From contig CM043964.1 in the NCBI GenBank assembly GCA_014529385.2, forward strand, positions 135,595,420 through 135,659,419: 64,000 bases of DNA, in the 5' to 3' direction. This DNA comes from Adiantum capillus-veneris. Lineage: Eukaryota > Streptophyta > Polypodiopsida > Polypodiales > Pteridaceae. Position numbers and translations under genes: made by a program. Within the stretch, counting starts at the first letter, position 1. Every line of letters starts with the position of its first letter. Below are positions 21,141-33,700 of this stretch, piece by piece. The notes below the pieces were generated by a model. The model was not told the origin of the DNA, did not search any database, and was given only the letters and a program-made list of their open reading frames with translations.

Positions 21141-24100
21141 GGGTTCCCACCTCAAGCTCGGTCCTAGCTTACCTAAGGTCAAAGGACTTTTAACACTAAC
21201 CTTTGGATGTTTTTAATGAAGCTAACCCTAAAGTCTTTAAGCTCCATTGCCTAACCTTGCTCTTTGACAGATCATCTCTCATTTGGGCCCCTTTATCATT
21301 GGCCCACTGTCGAGATAGATCCGTAAGCACATATCTATATTCTAACCCTTATTTTCGTCTATTCTCCCACATTAAATGATCATATTAATATGAGAAAATC
21401 ATTTGGGTTGGTTAGATATTAGATTTTATGACATGCTCTTGCTTCCCTCTTAGTGTGGCTTGTTGAGCCATAAAATTAACTATGATATGTGTAAACCATG
21501 TAACATTCTCATTTTTGTTTCCCCATCATACAACTTCCTTTGTTTCCCCATCATACAACTTCCTTAGCAATATGCAAAACATCACCACCAAAACGAGAGG
21601 ATGGTAAAGCACAATCTAGCAGCCAATGTACTAGGACAACAATATTGTCATATTGATTTACACATATATATTCTTCCTCCCCAAAAAAATAAAACAAATG
21701 AATATTCTTCACTACGAGATGAGCAAGAGGTGCACATACTTCAAAAAATACCTCAACAGGCCCTTATGCCATTTCAATTGGCCAATGAGCTTATTAAGCT
21801 TCTTCAAATTCTTTGGCGGAACTATATTTTAAAATCGCTTGTTTAATGCGAGTTAATCACACTGTTTCTCTAATCATAAATAAATTTTATGAAAGTATTC
21901 CATCTTTGAATGCAATAGCATATTTAAGTTGATCAAAGTAGCTCCTAAATAATGTGCATTGCAAAAAACATTTCCTTGAAGGGTGTATGAAATGCATATT
22001 TGCAGCTCTGATCAATAAGAAACCAATCAAAATAGACCTTAAGATAAGCACCCTTATCATAATCAATCTACATTGAAACAATGAGGCTTATGTCAATGTC
22101 GACACAATAGTACCTCGACTATGAAAATGCACTAGGTTTATTATTTATAGTGCATTACATTGCTTTTAATAATGGCGGGGATTTGAATTTAGCCTTTCAT
22201 AAACCTTAGTATGAATCTCTTCATAGGAGTGTGACCTCTTCTTATGTTCAAAAAGTCCTTGGCTCACAGATTGGTTGCTTCTCTATTTGAAAACTATGTG
22301 GATTGTTTTATAAGATTTTTTAGTTCCAAGAAGTCTCATATTCCAATTATGAAAACTTATCACGTGTGAATTCCTTTTTCCAAAAAGACAAAACATATTT
22401 ATTTGGGGATTTTTTTTTTTTTTTTTAAAAATGGAATGGAATTGAATTGAAGAGAGAACTGCAAAAAAAATACAATGAACCCACAGGTCAGGGGTGGGTA
22501 GGTATTTGGGGATTTTGGGTGGCAATGTAGTTGAAATTGTCATCGTTGAGAGTGAAGGTAGCCTAGCCTGTAGGTATTGATATAGACAAAAAAGGTGCTT
22601 CAGAAAAGGAACTAGTAATGTTGAATTTTAACTAAGAGCATGCTGACCGAGGCTTAGCTAATATGCAATTTTTGAATTAAGGGGCCTCAGACATGCTCAT
22701 ACACAAGGCACAAACACATGGTTATATTTCCAAGGCTTAGTTGGAGGGTAGAGTTTTGAAGGGTTCACTTGTCCGCACTCCAAAGAGAACAAGAGATGCA
22801 CATTGCACAACCACTCTCTGATCAAAAGAATCCATCTTTCAAGGCACAAGTTAGAAGGCCACATTCTTGTAAGAAAATAGCATAACGATACATTATCAAT
22901 GCCTACCAACAAGCAAAGCACTCAAAACGGGTAAAAATGCCAATGCTCACAGTGGTATCATAAGACAAAAAGTTGAAAAGAAAATCATGAGGCCCGTCAA
23001 GGTCCAAGATTGTTGGACATGTGATCACAACCGTACATTGCTGTAATTGTTGCGTTCTTGGGTTGAAGTTTTGTCAGTAGCCAACGGATCAATGCCACCT
23101 CAGCTATCCATGTCCAATCGAGAATGACAACTCGGTCGTTGTCATGCAACAAGAGCTTGCCATCTCAACTGTTGGAATGCCAATTAGAGGTCTTCGTTGT
23201 GCAATGATTCGGAACTATACCAACAACTAGAATGCACGTTGTTCAAGTAGACTGCCAGAGCCTGCCACCTCAACATGTTGTGTACACCTGCAGAACTATC
23301 TCTCTCCACCACCTCAACAATGCTATTGTGGTGTTTTTGTACGCCTGCAGGATTGTTTCTCTGGCCCTGTTCCCCTGGACTCTTGACGATCGAGAAAGGA
23401 CCTCTAGTATCCTTTCTCTCGTATAACTGCTCCCACCATGGCTCCCGGCCTCCATCGATCGCCATGTGGTCGTAGTTTATACCAGGGGAAGGATACTAAA
23501 GGTCCTTTTCCTACACCTTAAACAAAAAGGACAACTCAACAAAATAGAGGCAATCATAGGTCTTTCTCCTTCTCCTCTAAGGCATGTTTTAACATGGCAA
23601 AAATCAAGTCAAGGGGAGTTGGCATAGCGGCAATGGTGAAGGACTTTAAGCGCACCTACTATGGTTCAACCCCTGTGACATGTGGGTGCGAGTGTAGGGG
23701 GATTCATTCAAAAGATCATGTCATAGGCTACCTCCCAACAAGAATAGTGATGCAAGATAATAAGGGAATGGATTTGTAATTGGTGGAAGAAACCTCCAGA
23801 GTCGACTAGGTTGGTAATTATCAAGGCAAGTTACTGGGGTAACTAGTATAGTGCAAAGTTAGTTAAAGACTCGATCGAAAGGCTATAAATAGGGCTCACC
23901 ACTCAATTTTACGAGGATATTTTGGATCTCTTATGGACTAGAGCTTTGTATGTTAAGAGCTATTTATGCCCTTGTATCTTTATAACCCTAATTGAGCTAA
24001 GAGCAAACTTGGCTCTAAATACATTGCAGTTCTAGGGGAATCTAGTAAAACTAGATGATCGGAAACATAGGATAGCCGAAACAAAAAAAAAAAAAAAAGA

Positions 24101-24300
24101 GGTAAAAATAAATCATTCTTCTATTCCATGCCGTAAGGCGCGAGCACCAAAAGCATATTCCTTTTGCATTTCTCTTCATTTCTTGAAGCTTGCTCCAATT
24201 CAGGAAAATATAGCAGCAGGCCTAGTACCTTTTCACCCGTTTTGACTTGAGAGATATAGCGGCCCACAGCAATGTGTGCAGAGCGTGTGTTTACCAGATA
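21141..24300. other. Non-genic stretch
   Basis: No ORF with a recognisable motif. A TATA-like CTATAAATAGGG at 23883-23894 followed by about 170 bases to an A-rich run (24084-24099) could be a remnant of an LTR or a processed insertion, but nothing confirms it. Confidence 0.45.
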
Positions 24301-24333
24301 CGGGAACGTGACTAGCAGGCGGGTACCAGGCTC

Positions 24334-24340
24334 TTTATAA
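24334..24340 (+). promoter_or_regulatory. TATA box of the peroxidase gene
   Basis: TTTATAA lies about 130 bases before the chosen ATG at 24468, in a GC-rich setting (CCAGGCTCTTTATAACCCGG). Confidence 0.55.
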
Positions 24341-24467
24341 CCCGGTCACATCTAGATTGACGCCTGCAGAGCGCCCGGGCTGCATACAAAATCTCTTTCT
24401 AAAGTCAACCCCAATAATCTCTAGAGTAGCAGCAGGCTCTGCAGCACCCCCCAATCTTCACTTCAGA

Positions 24468-25804
24468 ATGGAGCATTACCTCCGGCTCAGGGCGACATTG
24501 ATTGCATCCATCTTCCTATGGGTGGCCATGGCGAGCTTCTGCTTCAGCATGGAGCACATGCATGGCGGCCCGCCCATGCCCGGCACAGTTCCCCGATACC
24601 TCAACCCCAGCCTCAAGTTCGGCTTCTACAAGCAGACCTGCCCTCAGGTGGAGAAAATCGTTGAGGAGCGCATCGCCTACTGGACCGCCATCGACGAAAC
24701 GACTCCCTCCCCCCTGCTTCGCCTTTTCTTCCATGATTGCTTGGTGTATGGCTGCGATGCCTCCGTGCTTCTCAACTCCTCCCATTCCGCAATGGGGGAG
24801 AAGGACGCTGACATCAACTTCAGCCTGGGCAATTTCTTCGTGATCGATGAGATCAAGGAGCGCCTGGAGATGGAGTGCCCCGGCATTGTCTCCTGCGCCG
24901 ATGTTTTGGCCCTCATTTCTGTCTACTCCATCAAACAGGTAAATTCCACATGTCCATACAGATAGACCTTAGTATCAAACATGTATGATCATGGTAGCAA
25001 CACCTCTTATATGTCAACAATGAACTGTGTGTCAGGCTGGAGGGCCCTTGTACAAGATGGAGCTGGGTCGCCGAGATGCCTTGACCTCATTTCTCTATGG
25101 CTCACAAGTTTACCTGCCCAACTTCAACCTCACGGTGGACGGCCTGCTTGCCAACTTTGAATACTTTGGGCTGGATGTGGTCGACCTTGTGGCGCTATCG
25201 GGTATGAATCACGGCCCAATGTTCTTATGAATGTCATATTGATGTAGTTGTAGCCAAGCAAGCTCTACATAGTTGTAGCTAACTGCGCCCACATTGATGA
25301 TGATTACTACATGTTTCAGGAGCCCATACCATCGGACAAGGCCACTGCAAGAGCATCCAAGACCGCATCTTCCCCAAGGTTGACTCCAAGTACCACCCAG
25401 GCTATGGTGAGGAGCTCCTAGCCAACTGCACCATGAATGGTGCCATGACCAACGGCACCTTTGATGAGGAAATGCAGTACTTCCTGGACCCCATCTCATC
25501 GCTCATCTTCGACAATGGCTACTTCAAGGCCCTGTTGCAGGGTAAGGGCGTCTTCACCAGTGATGACACCCTGGTGTCTGACAACCGTACCCGCCCCTAT
25601 GTCGAGCTCTTCGCTGCTGACGAGCGCGCATTCCTGCGCCAGTTTGGGCGCTCTCTGCGCAAGATGGGCAAAATTGGCGTTCTCTCCGGCACACAAGGCC
25701 AGGTGCGCAAGCAGTGCTGGGTGCGCAACTCGGGAAGCTCCGACTTTGCATTCAATCCAGAACCCCTAGTGCCGTATGTTGAGCCCCCTCCAGAGGCACC
25801 CTAA
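24468..25804 (+). CDS. Class III (secretory) plant peroxidase, three exons
   Basis: Exons 24468-24938, 25036-25201 and 25320-25804 join through two GT-AG introns into a 373-residue protein. Residues 1-27 form a signal peptide (ATLIASIFLWVAMASFCFS core), so the enzyme should be secreted to the wall or vacuole, where the family oxidises phenolics with hydrogen peroxide. Catalytic Arg85 and distal His89 sit in LLRLFFHDC. The proximal haem ligand His215 is in LVALSGAHTIG. The eight disulphide cysteines are present (58, 91, 96, 137, 143, 222, 249 and the one in RKQCW). The residue before GCD is Tyr94, where most members have Asn. A Met/Pro-rich spacer precedes the core, and the protein ends in a Pro-rich tail (PLVPYVEPPPEAP). 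The usual class III gene has three introns; one is absent here. An upstream in-frame ATG at 24357 exists, but the signal peptide favours 24468. This is the only intact cellular gene seen. Confidence 0.93.
24939..25035 (+). other. Peroxidase intron 1
   Basis: GTAAAT...TCAG, phase 0, 97 bases. Confidence 0.9.
25202..25319 (+). other. Peroxidase intron 2
   Basis: GTATGA...TTTCAG, 118 bases, placed just before the proximal-His codon, splitting a Gly codon (phase 1). Confidence 0.9.
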
Positions 25805-27467
25805 CTTATATCCATTATCCATTCTGCACCTCCACCCTGTAATTCATGGACAACAGCTCCTTGCTATTTTTTTGTGACATTTTTTTCATCATTCCATCCT
25901 TAATTCTAAACCATCAGATTGCAGAGACACATGCAGAAAGAGGCACCGATAGTAATATAACTGCCCACATAGCCTTCATAAGCTCATCATGAGCAACTCA
26001 TACGTTGAATCTCTTGTAATGTACATTAAGTATCTTATGGTTCATTGGCCATAAGACCAGCAAGCCAAGCTAGTGACTTTCCAGCCTTCATACATAAAAA
26101 CCGTACCTACTGCGGAAAATTTTCATCGACTCCAAATAAAAAATCCATCAAATGTGTATTCACTCAATTACGATTTTTTTTGCAAGTGCAATAATCATGG
26201 GTTTTTTAATGTGCTGCCGACATTGTTTAGCTCCCAATATGTGTAACATCAATCTGTGTCTGTCAGCTTCTTGATGTCTCCTCAAGATGTCATCAATTTT
26301 TGTCTGATGCATACCGAGTGGGCATGGGCGCCCGGCATCTCCTCTCACAGCTCTTTGGCTCTGTCAACTGTCGTTCCTATCTAGAGAGAAATTGGGACTG
26401 TGAAAGAATCAAGATATTTGATCTTGTGTCGAGAAAATTGCCAACGCTCAACACATGAGCTCAATTTAATGGAAAAACTAGACATTTAATATGCTTGTCG
26501 ATAACACTAAGACCATTACCTGGCACAATTATAGGATGCTGCTTCAAAATCTTATCCGGCATTTGCTCCTTTTTCAACAGCTGCTATAACCGTACTCGTG
26601 TGCATGAATCCAGAGCTGTGAATCCACACCTTGCAAGAACCTTTGCACGTTCTGAATCCAAAGGAATGTGACAGCTCTTTTTGTGACTTGGTGCTTGAAG
26701 TCTGGACTGGCAGGGGCTTAGCTTGCTGCCGTATAAATTAGCATACCAATTTCATGGATCCGACAAGATTCCTTCGCTTGTATCACTTTAAGATGCACAT
26801 CTATGTCTGCATCAGGAGGAATTAATGCCCTCATGCTGCATTTGTTCAAGAGAATGTGGCATAGCCTAGTACTAATCATGCGCTGCCGCTTGTGCATTTG
26901 AAAGCTCATAGCATCATGATCATGACACGTCTCTAAAGTTCATAGCACGCCAATTTGCGTGACGACACTGACAGAGCTTCCAATATTGCACTGATGTTGT
27001 AGTCCACGTCTTTTCATGGATTGTACTTGCAACGGCTCTGTCAGTCTCAAGTACTGCTGTGGTCGTCGACCACAATAAGGAATCTCTGAAGGCTAGGACG
27101 TCCTCCTGACAGTTCAAGTGAATGACTCCTGAGGGCAACATGCTTGCCGACATTGTGGATCATCAAATATTGCAGCAGCCAACTCTTGAAACCCATAGGA
27201 CCTTGAAACTAGCATATTGCTTTATATCCCCAACACAAATTTAACCCAAGCACCTATCACTGGTTTTTGCCTTGTCTGGCTGCATTCCAAGCAGGGTTCA
27301 GGATTGCACCGGCCTGGCCAACTGCAATATACAGTTCACAAGGAACTTTAAACACATTTCTATACAAGAAAATGAGAACCAGCTATTTATGTCTGCACCA
27401 CGGCAAAAAAGAAAAGAGAAAATCGCAATTTCCTAGCTAGATTCTGTCTCTCAAAGGTAAATCAGAG

Positions 27468-27520
<53 letters not shown>

Positions 27521-27586
27521 CAGCCGAGCAGGGCGGAGATGGGCTGAGGGTGCAGGTACTTCTGCTGCGAGTGCTCAGAGAAATAG

Positions 27587-27622
<36 letters not shown>

Positions 27623-27926
27623 TGAGGCAACGACGATGAGATTCAGGAGCTGCTGCGGTTAGTGGGTGCAAGACGCGGCTCGCAGCGACATTTTGTTGGG
27701 GAGGAGGGAAACTCAGGCTACAAGCGAGGGCACGATTTTCGGAAGGTTGGTTCGCCTCAGTAGCCTGGAGGGGATCAATTCCGCGCGAGAATCGTGGGGC
27801 CGTCGATCTTGATCTTACGGGTTGCGGCGCGCTTCGAATTTACCAATTTTCTCAAATTTACACAACTGACCCAAATTTATACAGGGACAGGTTCGTCATA
27901 AAAGAAACCTTTCTCCCTATGCTTTC
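25805..27926. other. Downstream non-genic stretch with microsatellites
   Basis: Contains (CT)n at 27471-27507 running into (GT)n to 27520, and (GA)n at 27589-27619. Minus-strand frames at 26348-26160, 26909-26718 and 27153-26920 have no recognisable domain. Confidence 0.5.
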
Positions 27927-27941
27927 AACAAGCACGCACGT
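27927..27941. repeat. LINE target-site duplication, left copy
   Basis: AACAAGCACGCACGT, identical to 33615-33629. Confidence 0.85.
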
Positions 27942-28060
27942 GGTACATGCACATTGCAAAGCAAGCAATCAAGATTCAAACAGATTCACGTCAACTAAAG
28001 TAGAGAGACTTGGGAAACCCTAACCTACGAAGCGAGAAGACTATGGCGAGCTAGCCTGTC

Positions 28061-29517
28061 ATGTCTCTCCTTCCCATCACCCCCTCTTCAAACAGGGGGG
28101 TGGTACCTCCCCCTTATCATGAAAATGCATGGAGATCTTCTAATCCCCTGCCGCATAGATTCCTGCTCAATCAGTATATCGGCCCTGCATTCCAAGAGAG
28201 TCCTTCAAGCTTGTTTACCCAACACCTATTCCAAAACCTCCCCCAGGGCCTAGCCGAACAGGTGCAAGAAGCTTGGAAGAAAGGAAATGTCCTCCCACAG
28301 GAGCCTCCCACCGCGGCACCAAGCCCGAATACGGTCCCTACTTATGATGCCCCCCATTGGGCATCCCCTGACGGTACCCCAGGCGTTCACCATGGAAACT
28401 GCGAAGGAGTGGCTGACGGCGACGATGGAGCTTTTACTCGAGGTAAACCCTTAGTCATTCTTCCTGCAGCACAAGTTAGAAAAGTTGAAAAGGACCTAGA
28501 AAATAGGGCCCTCATCGGCCTTGTGGCGGGACCACGACCACCGGTGGAAGTGCTCCGAGCATGGGTTCGGCATCAATGGGGAAACCGGGGCTGCGAGGTG
28601 GAAGCCATTCAAGCCCTCCCCAAAAACCACTATCTCTTCATGTTCAAAACACAGGAGATGGCTTTTGAAATTCTAAGTTCGGGACACTAGATGCTCCGGT
28701 CTTCACCCATCTGCTTGTTCCAATGGTCTCGTAGCTTCAGCCCTTGAAAACTACCCTGTGTGGGTAGAACTACCCAACCTACCGCTTAATTTCCAGCATC
28801 ACCTCCGCCAAATCGGGGGAAGATTAGGAAAAGCCCTGGGGGGCAAGCCCCAAAGGGACTTTAACCCCTCATGGCACCCACAGATGCTCATAGAGTTGGA
28901 CCTCTCAAAACCCCTTCCCGACTCTATGACAATAGCAACTGACGAAGGAGACTGCTGGGAACAACCCATCGTTTACAAATACCTGCCAAATGCTTGCTTC
29001 AGATGTGGGGGAACTGGACATTTTGTAAGGAATTGCCCGGCGAAATCCACCCCTGCGCCAGCCCCTAGTCAACCTCCCCCTCCCCACAAGGAAGGGGCCA
29101 AGCACAAGCCCCCCAAAAACCTGAAGTAACTACAGCCCCTCCTGCTCCCTGTCTAGGGACTCCAGAGGAGGATCGAATAAATCAAGGAACCACAACCGGT
29201 TTGCTCTGCTAGCCGATATTCCTGACTGGGTGGAGTCAGACGTCCCCGAATCTGAGTCGGACACTGAGGTGGAGGATATAGGGGCCACTCCAAAGGAGCA
29301 AGGCAAAGACGCCCCAGAGGAAGACAACCAAATGCAAATTGAGGTAAGAAATAAGGTGTTGGACCTTAACCAAACCACCCAAGCCATATTGCAGGCATGT
29401 GACCCCTCTACTGTGCCTATGGAGACCCAGAAGCTCAACAAAAGGACACACGACTCAGTTGCAAAGACGCCTACTAGGACCCTGCAAAACAAGGGGGAAA
29501 AAAAGACCATCAGATGA
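28061..29517 (+). pseudogene. LINE ORF1 (RNA-binding protein with CCHC knuckle)
   Basis: Starts MSLLPITPSSNRG. The middle (28440-28900) resembles the DUF4283 domain of plant LINE ORF1 proteins (ILPAAQVRKVEKDLENRALI, MWVELPNLPLNFQH). A canonical knuckle CFRCGGTGHFVRNC lies at about 28996-29040, followed by a Pro-rich segment. A TAG at 28688 and frame changes near 28740 and 29150 break it into three pieces. The last piece (29230-29517) is acidic and overlaps the start of ORF2 by four bases (ATGA), suggesting reinitiation in the intact element. Confidence 0.8.
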
Positions 29518-30806
29518 AGCTCATATCTTGGAATGTCAAGGGGATTACTGACCCCAACAAAACAAAGAAGATTAACAAATGGCTCAAAGACCAAACTTGG
29601 GACATCTGCGCTCTTCAGGAAATCAAAGCCGAAGGAAAAGACCTCCTCAGAAGACTCAAGGAGATACACCCTGAGGTGAGATGGTACGCTTCTTCCCATA
29701 ACAGGGGCTCTGGAGGGACTGCCATTGGAATCAAGAACCAGCTATCCAATGGGAGCTCAGCTAGTCGAAGCCACCAGTATTGGTGCTCGGTCCAGCTTCC
29801 TCCCACATTCAGCTGCGAGCTGGTCTCTGTCTATGCTGGAGGCACCCCAGCCAACAGGGCTCAGATCTGGGAAGAAATATCTGCAATACCAGGGCCGATT
29901 ATCCTCCTAGGTGACTTCAACATGGTCAAGGCCAGGGAGGATAGATTTCTCAGGAAAGGGCAAACCCTCCAAGGGAACGAGAAAACAAAATGGGAAGCAT
30001 GCAAAGTGAAACACGACCTTTGGGACTCTGGCATTGAGGGCTGCTTCACCTGGCAGAACTACAGCAAGGGGGAGCTTGCAAGGAAGGCTAGATTGGACAG
30101 GTGCTACTTCTCCCTCTCAACTGCCAATAGGTTCAACAGAGTCAAGTCCAAGCCCTCATTCACCACATGTGCCTCTGACCACTACCCACTGGTGATCACA
30201 TGTGATGACAAGTCCTCCAAAATGAGGAACAGCTGGTTCCACACGGATCCCCATCTGTTTACTCTCACCAAAGTCCAGGCAAAAATGACGGAAATCTGGA
30301 CCAGGGCCTTTACCAACAAAGACTCCCCAGCTAAGAACTGGAACAAGGCAGTGAAAGATACTCAACACTTTCTCATTGTCACCAGAAAAGAAACCACGCA
30401 AGCTAGAAGGGTAAGGGCAGAGGAAATGTATGCAGAACTGGGTCAGTTGGAAAAGGCACAAACCACTACTTCTCTCACTCAAAACAGAATATCCTCCCTC
30501 AGAAATCAATTAAGAGTTGAGGAAGACAAGGCCTTGCAACACACCAAGCTTTTCTTCAAGGAATGGTGGGCAGACAAAGCAGATAGACCCTCAAAAGAAA
30601 TGTTCAGAAGCCTCAGAAAAAAAAACGCTAGAGACACAGTTCCCATGTTCAACACTGACCAGGGGAAAGCCATTAATGAAGCACAGAACGTGGAACTTGT
30701 CAGGGGTCACTTTGAGAAACTGTTTAGCCCAAAGGAAGTCCTCACCGAGGAAGTCGCCAGAAGCAGGAAAACTATCTGGAAGTTCAGAAGGAAGGTCATC
30801 CCATAG
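29514..30806 (+). pseudogene. LINE ORF2, AP-endonuclease part
   Basis: Begins MKLISWNVKGITDPNKTKK, the typical start of plant LINE endonucleases. Conserved residues are present: Asn in SWNVKG, Glu in ALQEIK, Asp and Asn in LLGDFNMV, and the SDHYPL block, the last two metal-binding or catalytic in APE-type nucleases. A linker follows. The frame ends at a TAG (30804), and the RT resumes in another frame near 30854, so one frameshift separates the domains. Confidence 0.9.
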
Positions 30807-30853
30807 AAAGACCTAGCACTCCTCAACTTCCCTCTGAGCTTAGCTGACCTCAC

Positions 30854-32131
30854 ATGGCCATTGAAGGATTAAAGCCAAACAAGACCCCTAGTCTGGACGG
30901 ACTACCTGCTGAATTTTTTCAATGCTTCCAAAAACTCCTCGCCCCATTTCTCCTGAGAGTCTGGGAAGAATCAGTGAAGTTCCAAGCCCTGCCCAACCTC
31001 CTAAACACAGGGGTGATCAAGTTGCTCCACAAAAGAGGGTCGAAGGAAGACCTCAACAATTGGAGGCCTCTAACCATGTTAACCACTGGCTACAAGATTT
31101 TCGCCAAGGCCATTGCCAACAGATTAACCACTCATCTCTCCAAATGGATTAATGAAGAACAGAAGGGATTTATAAAAGGGAGGAGGATACTAGAGGCTGT
31201 CATTTCGATGTGGGAAGGAATAGAGCATGCTGAAGAATCCAACCAAGATTTTGTCTTCATCAAAGTCGACTATGACAAGGCCTATGACAGACTCGAGTGG
31301 TCCTTTATCCTGGATAGCTTGAGTCACATGGGATTTGGGGCCAACCTAGTAAGCTTTGTCAGAACCCTATTCGGCAATGCCCACGCCAAGGTGGCCATCA
31401 ATGGTCTCCTTTATGAGGTGTTCAGCCTCAACAGGTCAGTCAGACAAGGATGCCCTATGGCTCCACTCCTATTTGCTGTTGCAGGGGATGGGTTGAACTG
31501 TCTAGTCAAAGGCTGGATGTTGGACAACCTGATCAAGGGGGTCACCCTCCCCAATTCTCAAGAACAGCAATGTCTTTCTCAATTTGCAGATGACACTAAC
31601 GGATTGGTAATCAATGAGGACATGTTCCTCAAGAACTTTTGGAATGCCATCTCCATCTTCTGCCTTGCTTCCGGCTCCAAAGTTAACCATGCAAAAACTG
31701 GAGTCAGAGCGTTTCTCTCCCCCATTCCAAGCTGGATGGCTGAACAGGGATGTAAAGTCATCCCAGAAGGACAAATCTTCAGGCTGCTGGGTATCCCATT
31801 TGGGTTTGGGGTCTCTATGAAACAAAGATGGGACTGGGTTCTGGAAAAATTCAAAGGGAAACTGAACAGGTGGCAAGGATTTCAAAGTAACCTTGCTAGA
31901 AGAGTGTTGGTAATCAACCACTTCATCACGGCCTATCTTCTCTACTTCCTCAGCTGTTGGAGACCCCCTGATTCCCAAATCAAGGAAATCAACAAGATAT
32001 GCAGGAACTTCTTGTGGGCAGGGGACCCCCTAAAAAAGGGGGGAGCAAAAGTCAAGTGGGAAATCTGCATACTACCCAAGAAGTTGGGTGGTTTGGGAGT
32101 CAGAAACGTATGTGCCTGGGCAGACAAATAA
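30854..32131 (+). pseudogene. LINE ORF2, reverse transcriptase
   Basis: One open frame of 425 codons covers all RT blocks: LKPNKTPSLDGLPAEFF (block 0/1), GVIKLLHKRG, NWRPLTML, FIKGRRI, FIKVDYDKAYDRLEW (first catalytic Asp), SVRQGCPMAPLLF, QFADDTN (second and third Asp near 31587) and FRLLGIPFG. It ends at a TAA at 32129, beyond which homologous sequence continues in other frames. Confidence 0.93.
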
Positions 32132-33427
32132 GCTATCAAAACCATTATCAGAGCTCTAGAACAACCAAAAGCCGAATGGGCCTGCCTTCTGTTCAGGCAC
32201 CTCAATAGGTTCCACATAAAAGGGCAAAAACGCTGGTGCCACCTCCCGTGGATCACAGTGTTCTTTGGAACACAAGAAATCACTCCAACTGGGTCTACTC
32301 TCCTCACTTCCCTGTGGCAAGCTTGGGAGAGAGGAAGACCTAGGCTGGGCTAGAAAGGAGGAAGTAGGATCAGAGCATCAGAAAGGAGGAATCGATCTGG
32401 TGGACCAGAGACCCTATCCCTAATATCACCACCCATCAGGCCAGAACAGCCAGGAGAATCCACCTCAAAGGCTTTAGAGTGTGGGAGGATCTGTGGTGCA
32501 ACACCAATCACTCATGGCTCACCAATGAGAAACTTATATCAACAGGCCTTCTCCAACCTTGGGAAATCCAATTGCTGCAATCCAGAATCAAACAGTTCCC
32601 GAGAAGCTTCCAATGGATCTTTGAAGCTGATGTCACCCCCTCAGCTAAGTGCATTCGATGAAATGGAGGGATTACTCTTAACAACCCCCCCAGATTTTAT
32701 CTATGAGCCTGTCCCTCCTCTCCACATCACCCTCAACAGGAAGTGGGGAGTACAACTCGACAGAAAGCAATGGCTCTTCAAGTTTCAGTCAATATGGAAC
32801 AAAAGCATTCAACCCAAATAGGCCGCCCTCCTGTGGCTCATCCTCCACAAAGCCGTGTGGACTGGGGCGAGAAGTCTACAAGCACAACAGGGAGATGGGA
32901 TATGTATACGGTGTAGGCGAACGGTGGAAGACATTCCCCACCTCTTTCTCAACTGCCACCTCAACCCCCCCATTCTTGCCCCGCTTGTCAATACCCTGGG
33001 GTACCAGATGGATTGGAAACAACTCCTCATAGGAGACTCTGTGGGCGTGCTGTCTGACTTTTGGAATAGATTTAGAGCTGAAATTTTGTGGATAATTTGG
33101 AAGCTTAGAAACTCTTTCATTTTTGTACCTAACTTTAAGCTCCCCAGTGTGAAATCTCTGTATGCCGGGTGCTCTGTGCAGGACGCCAATTTAAAACTCG
33201 AGCAAATGAGGATTTATCGGCAAAGAGTGGCCATCCTGAGAGACTCCATCGACTGGTACACAAGAAGCAACGGCAACCTGCAGAGCCTGCTGAACGACAA
33301 CAACACCCTGGGCACTATCCACAATTGGGTTCAAGAGATGAGAGACGAAGTGGCTCAACTGGCGGTCAAGTATGAAGAAGCGGTAACATTCGCCAACAGG
33401 CTGCAGGACGAGATCGATTGGCTGTAA
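32132..33427 (+). pseudogene. LINE ORF2, C-terminal region with zf-RVT-like domain
   Basis: Several frameshifts occur at 32132-32850. From 32855 one frame gives CIRCRRTVEDIPHLFLNC, the Cys/His motif of zf-RVT domains, and then WIIWKLRNSFIF. It ends with an unusual coiled coil (33190-33427; LKLEQMRIYRQRVAIL, VKYEEAVTFANRLQDEIDWL) up to the stop at 33425. Confidence 0.75.
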
Positions 33428-33614
33428 ATGAAAGTTGGCCTTTTTTTTGTAAAGTTTCTATGCTACCAAATGTCAAAAGTATCGATAGCAACCCCTCCCC
33501 TGTTTTGCAAGGGAACTTCCCCGCTGTATACTCCCTATTTACCCACTCCTTGGGTGAACAGATGTAACATTTGTCTCTCTAATTAATGCAAAAGCGTATT
33601 TGGTATAAAAAAAA

Positions 33615-33629
33615 AACAAGCACGCACGT
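33615..33629. repeat. LINE target-site duplication, right copy
   Basis: Same 15 bases as 27927-27941. Confidence 0.85.
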
Positions 33630-33639
33630 CGCACAGGCG

Positions 33640-33700
33640 AGGTGTTTAAGGTGGTAGGCTTGCAAAGAGGATGTCCTGGATTCGAATCAGGGGGAGGAAA
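33640..33700 (+). other. tRNA-like or SINE-head relic
   Basis: GGATTCGAATC (33668-33678) resembles a pol III B box, and GTTTAAGGTGGTAGG (33642-33656) could be a decayed A box at suitable spacing. No cloverleaf was confirmed. Confidence 0.25.

Larger units (their letters stand above)
27942..33614 (+). mobile_element. LINE retrotransposon, near full length
   Basis: Flanked by a 15-bp target duplication (27927-27941, 33615-33629) and ending in an A run (33607-33616). It carries ORF1 with a zinc knuckle, then an AP endonuclease, a reverse transcriptase and a C-terminal zf-RVT-like domain. Both ORFs are broken by a few frameshifts and stops, so insertion was fairly recent but the copy is inactive. 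The 5' untranslated region is about 120 bases. Confidence 0.9.

Noticed and set aside
23184-23475. Overlapping frames on both strands near 23.2-23.5 kb
   Set aside because: No recognisable domain, no support from codon pattern or neighbours.
24084-24099. A-rich run as the tail of a processed gene copy
   Set aside because: No coding sequence or target duplication was found upstream.
24357-24467. Upstream in-frame start for the peroxidase
   Set aside because: It would bury the signal peptide behind 37 residues and lies close to the TATA box; the ATG at 24468 fits better.
29130-29699. 189-codon minus-strand frame in the LINE
   Set aside because: Antisense to ORF1/endonuclease; no motif.
33640-33700. 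Functional tRNA gene
   Set aside because: Only a B-box-like and a weak A-box-like sequence; no paired acceptor or anticodon stem could be drawn.
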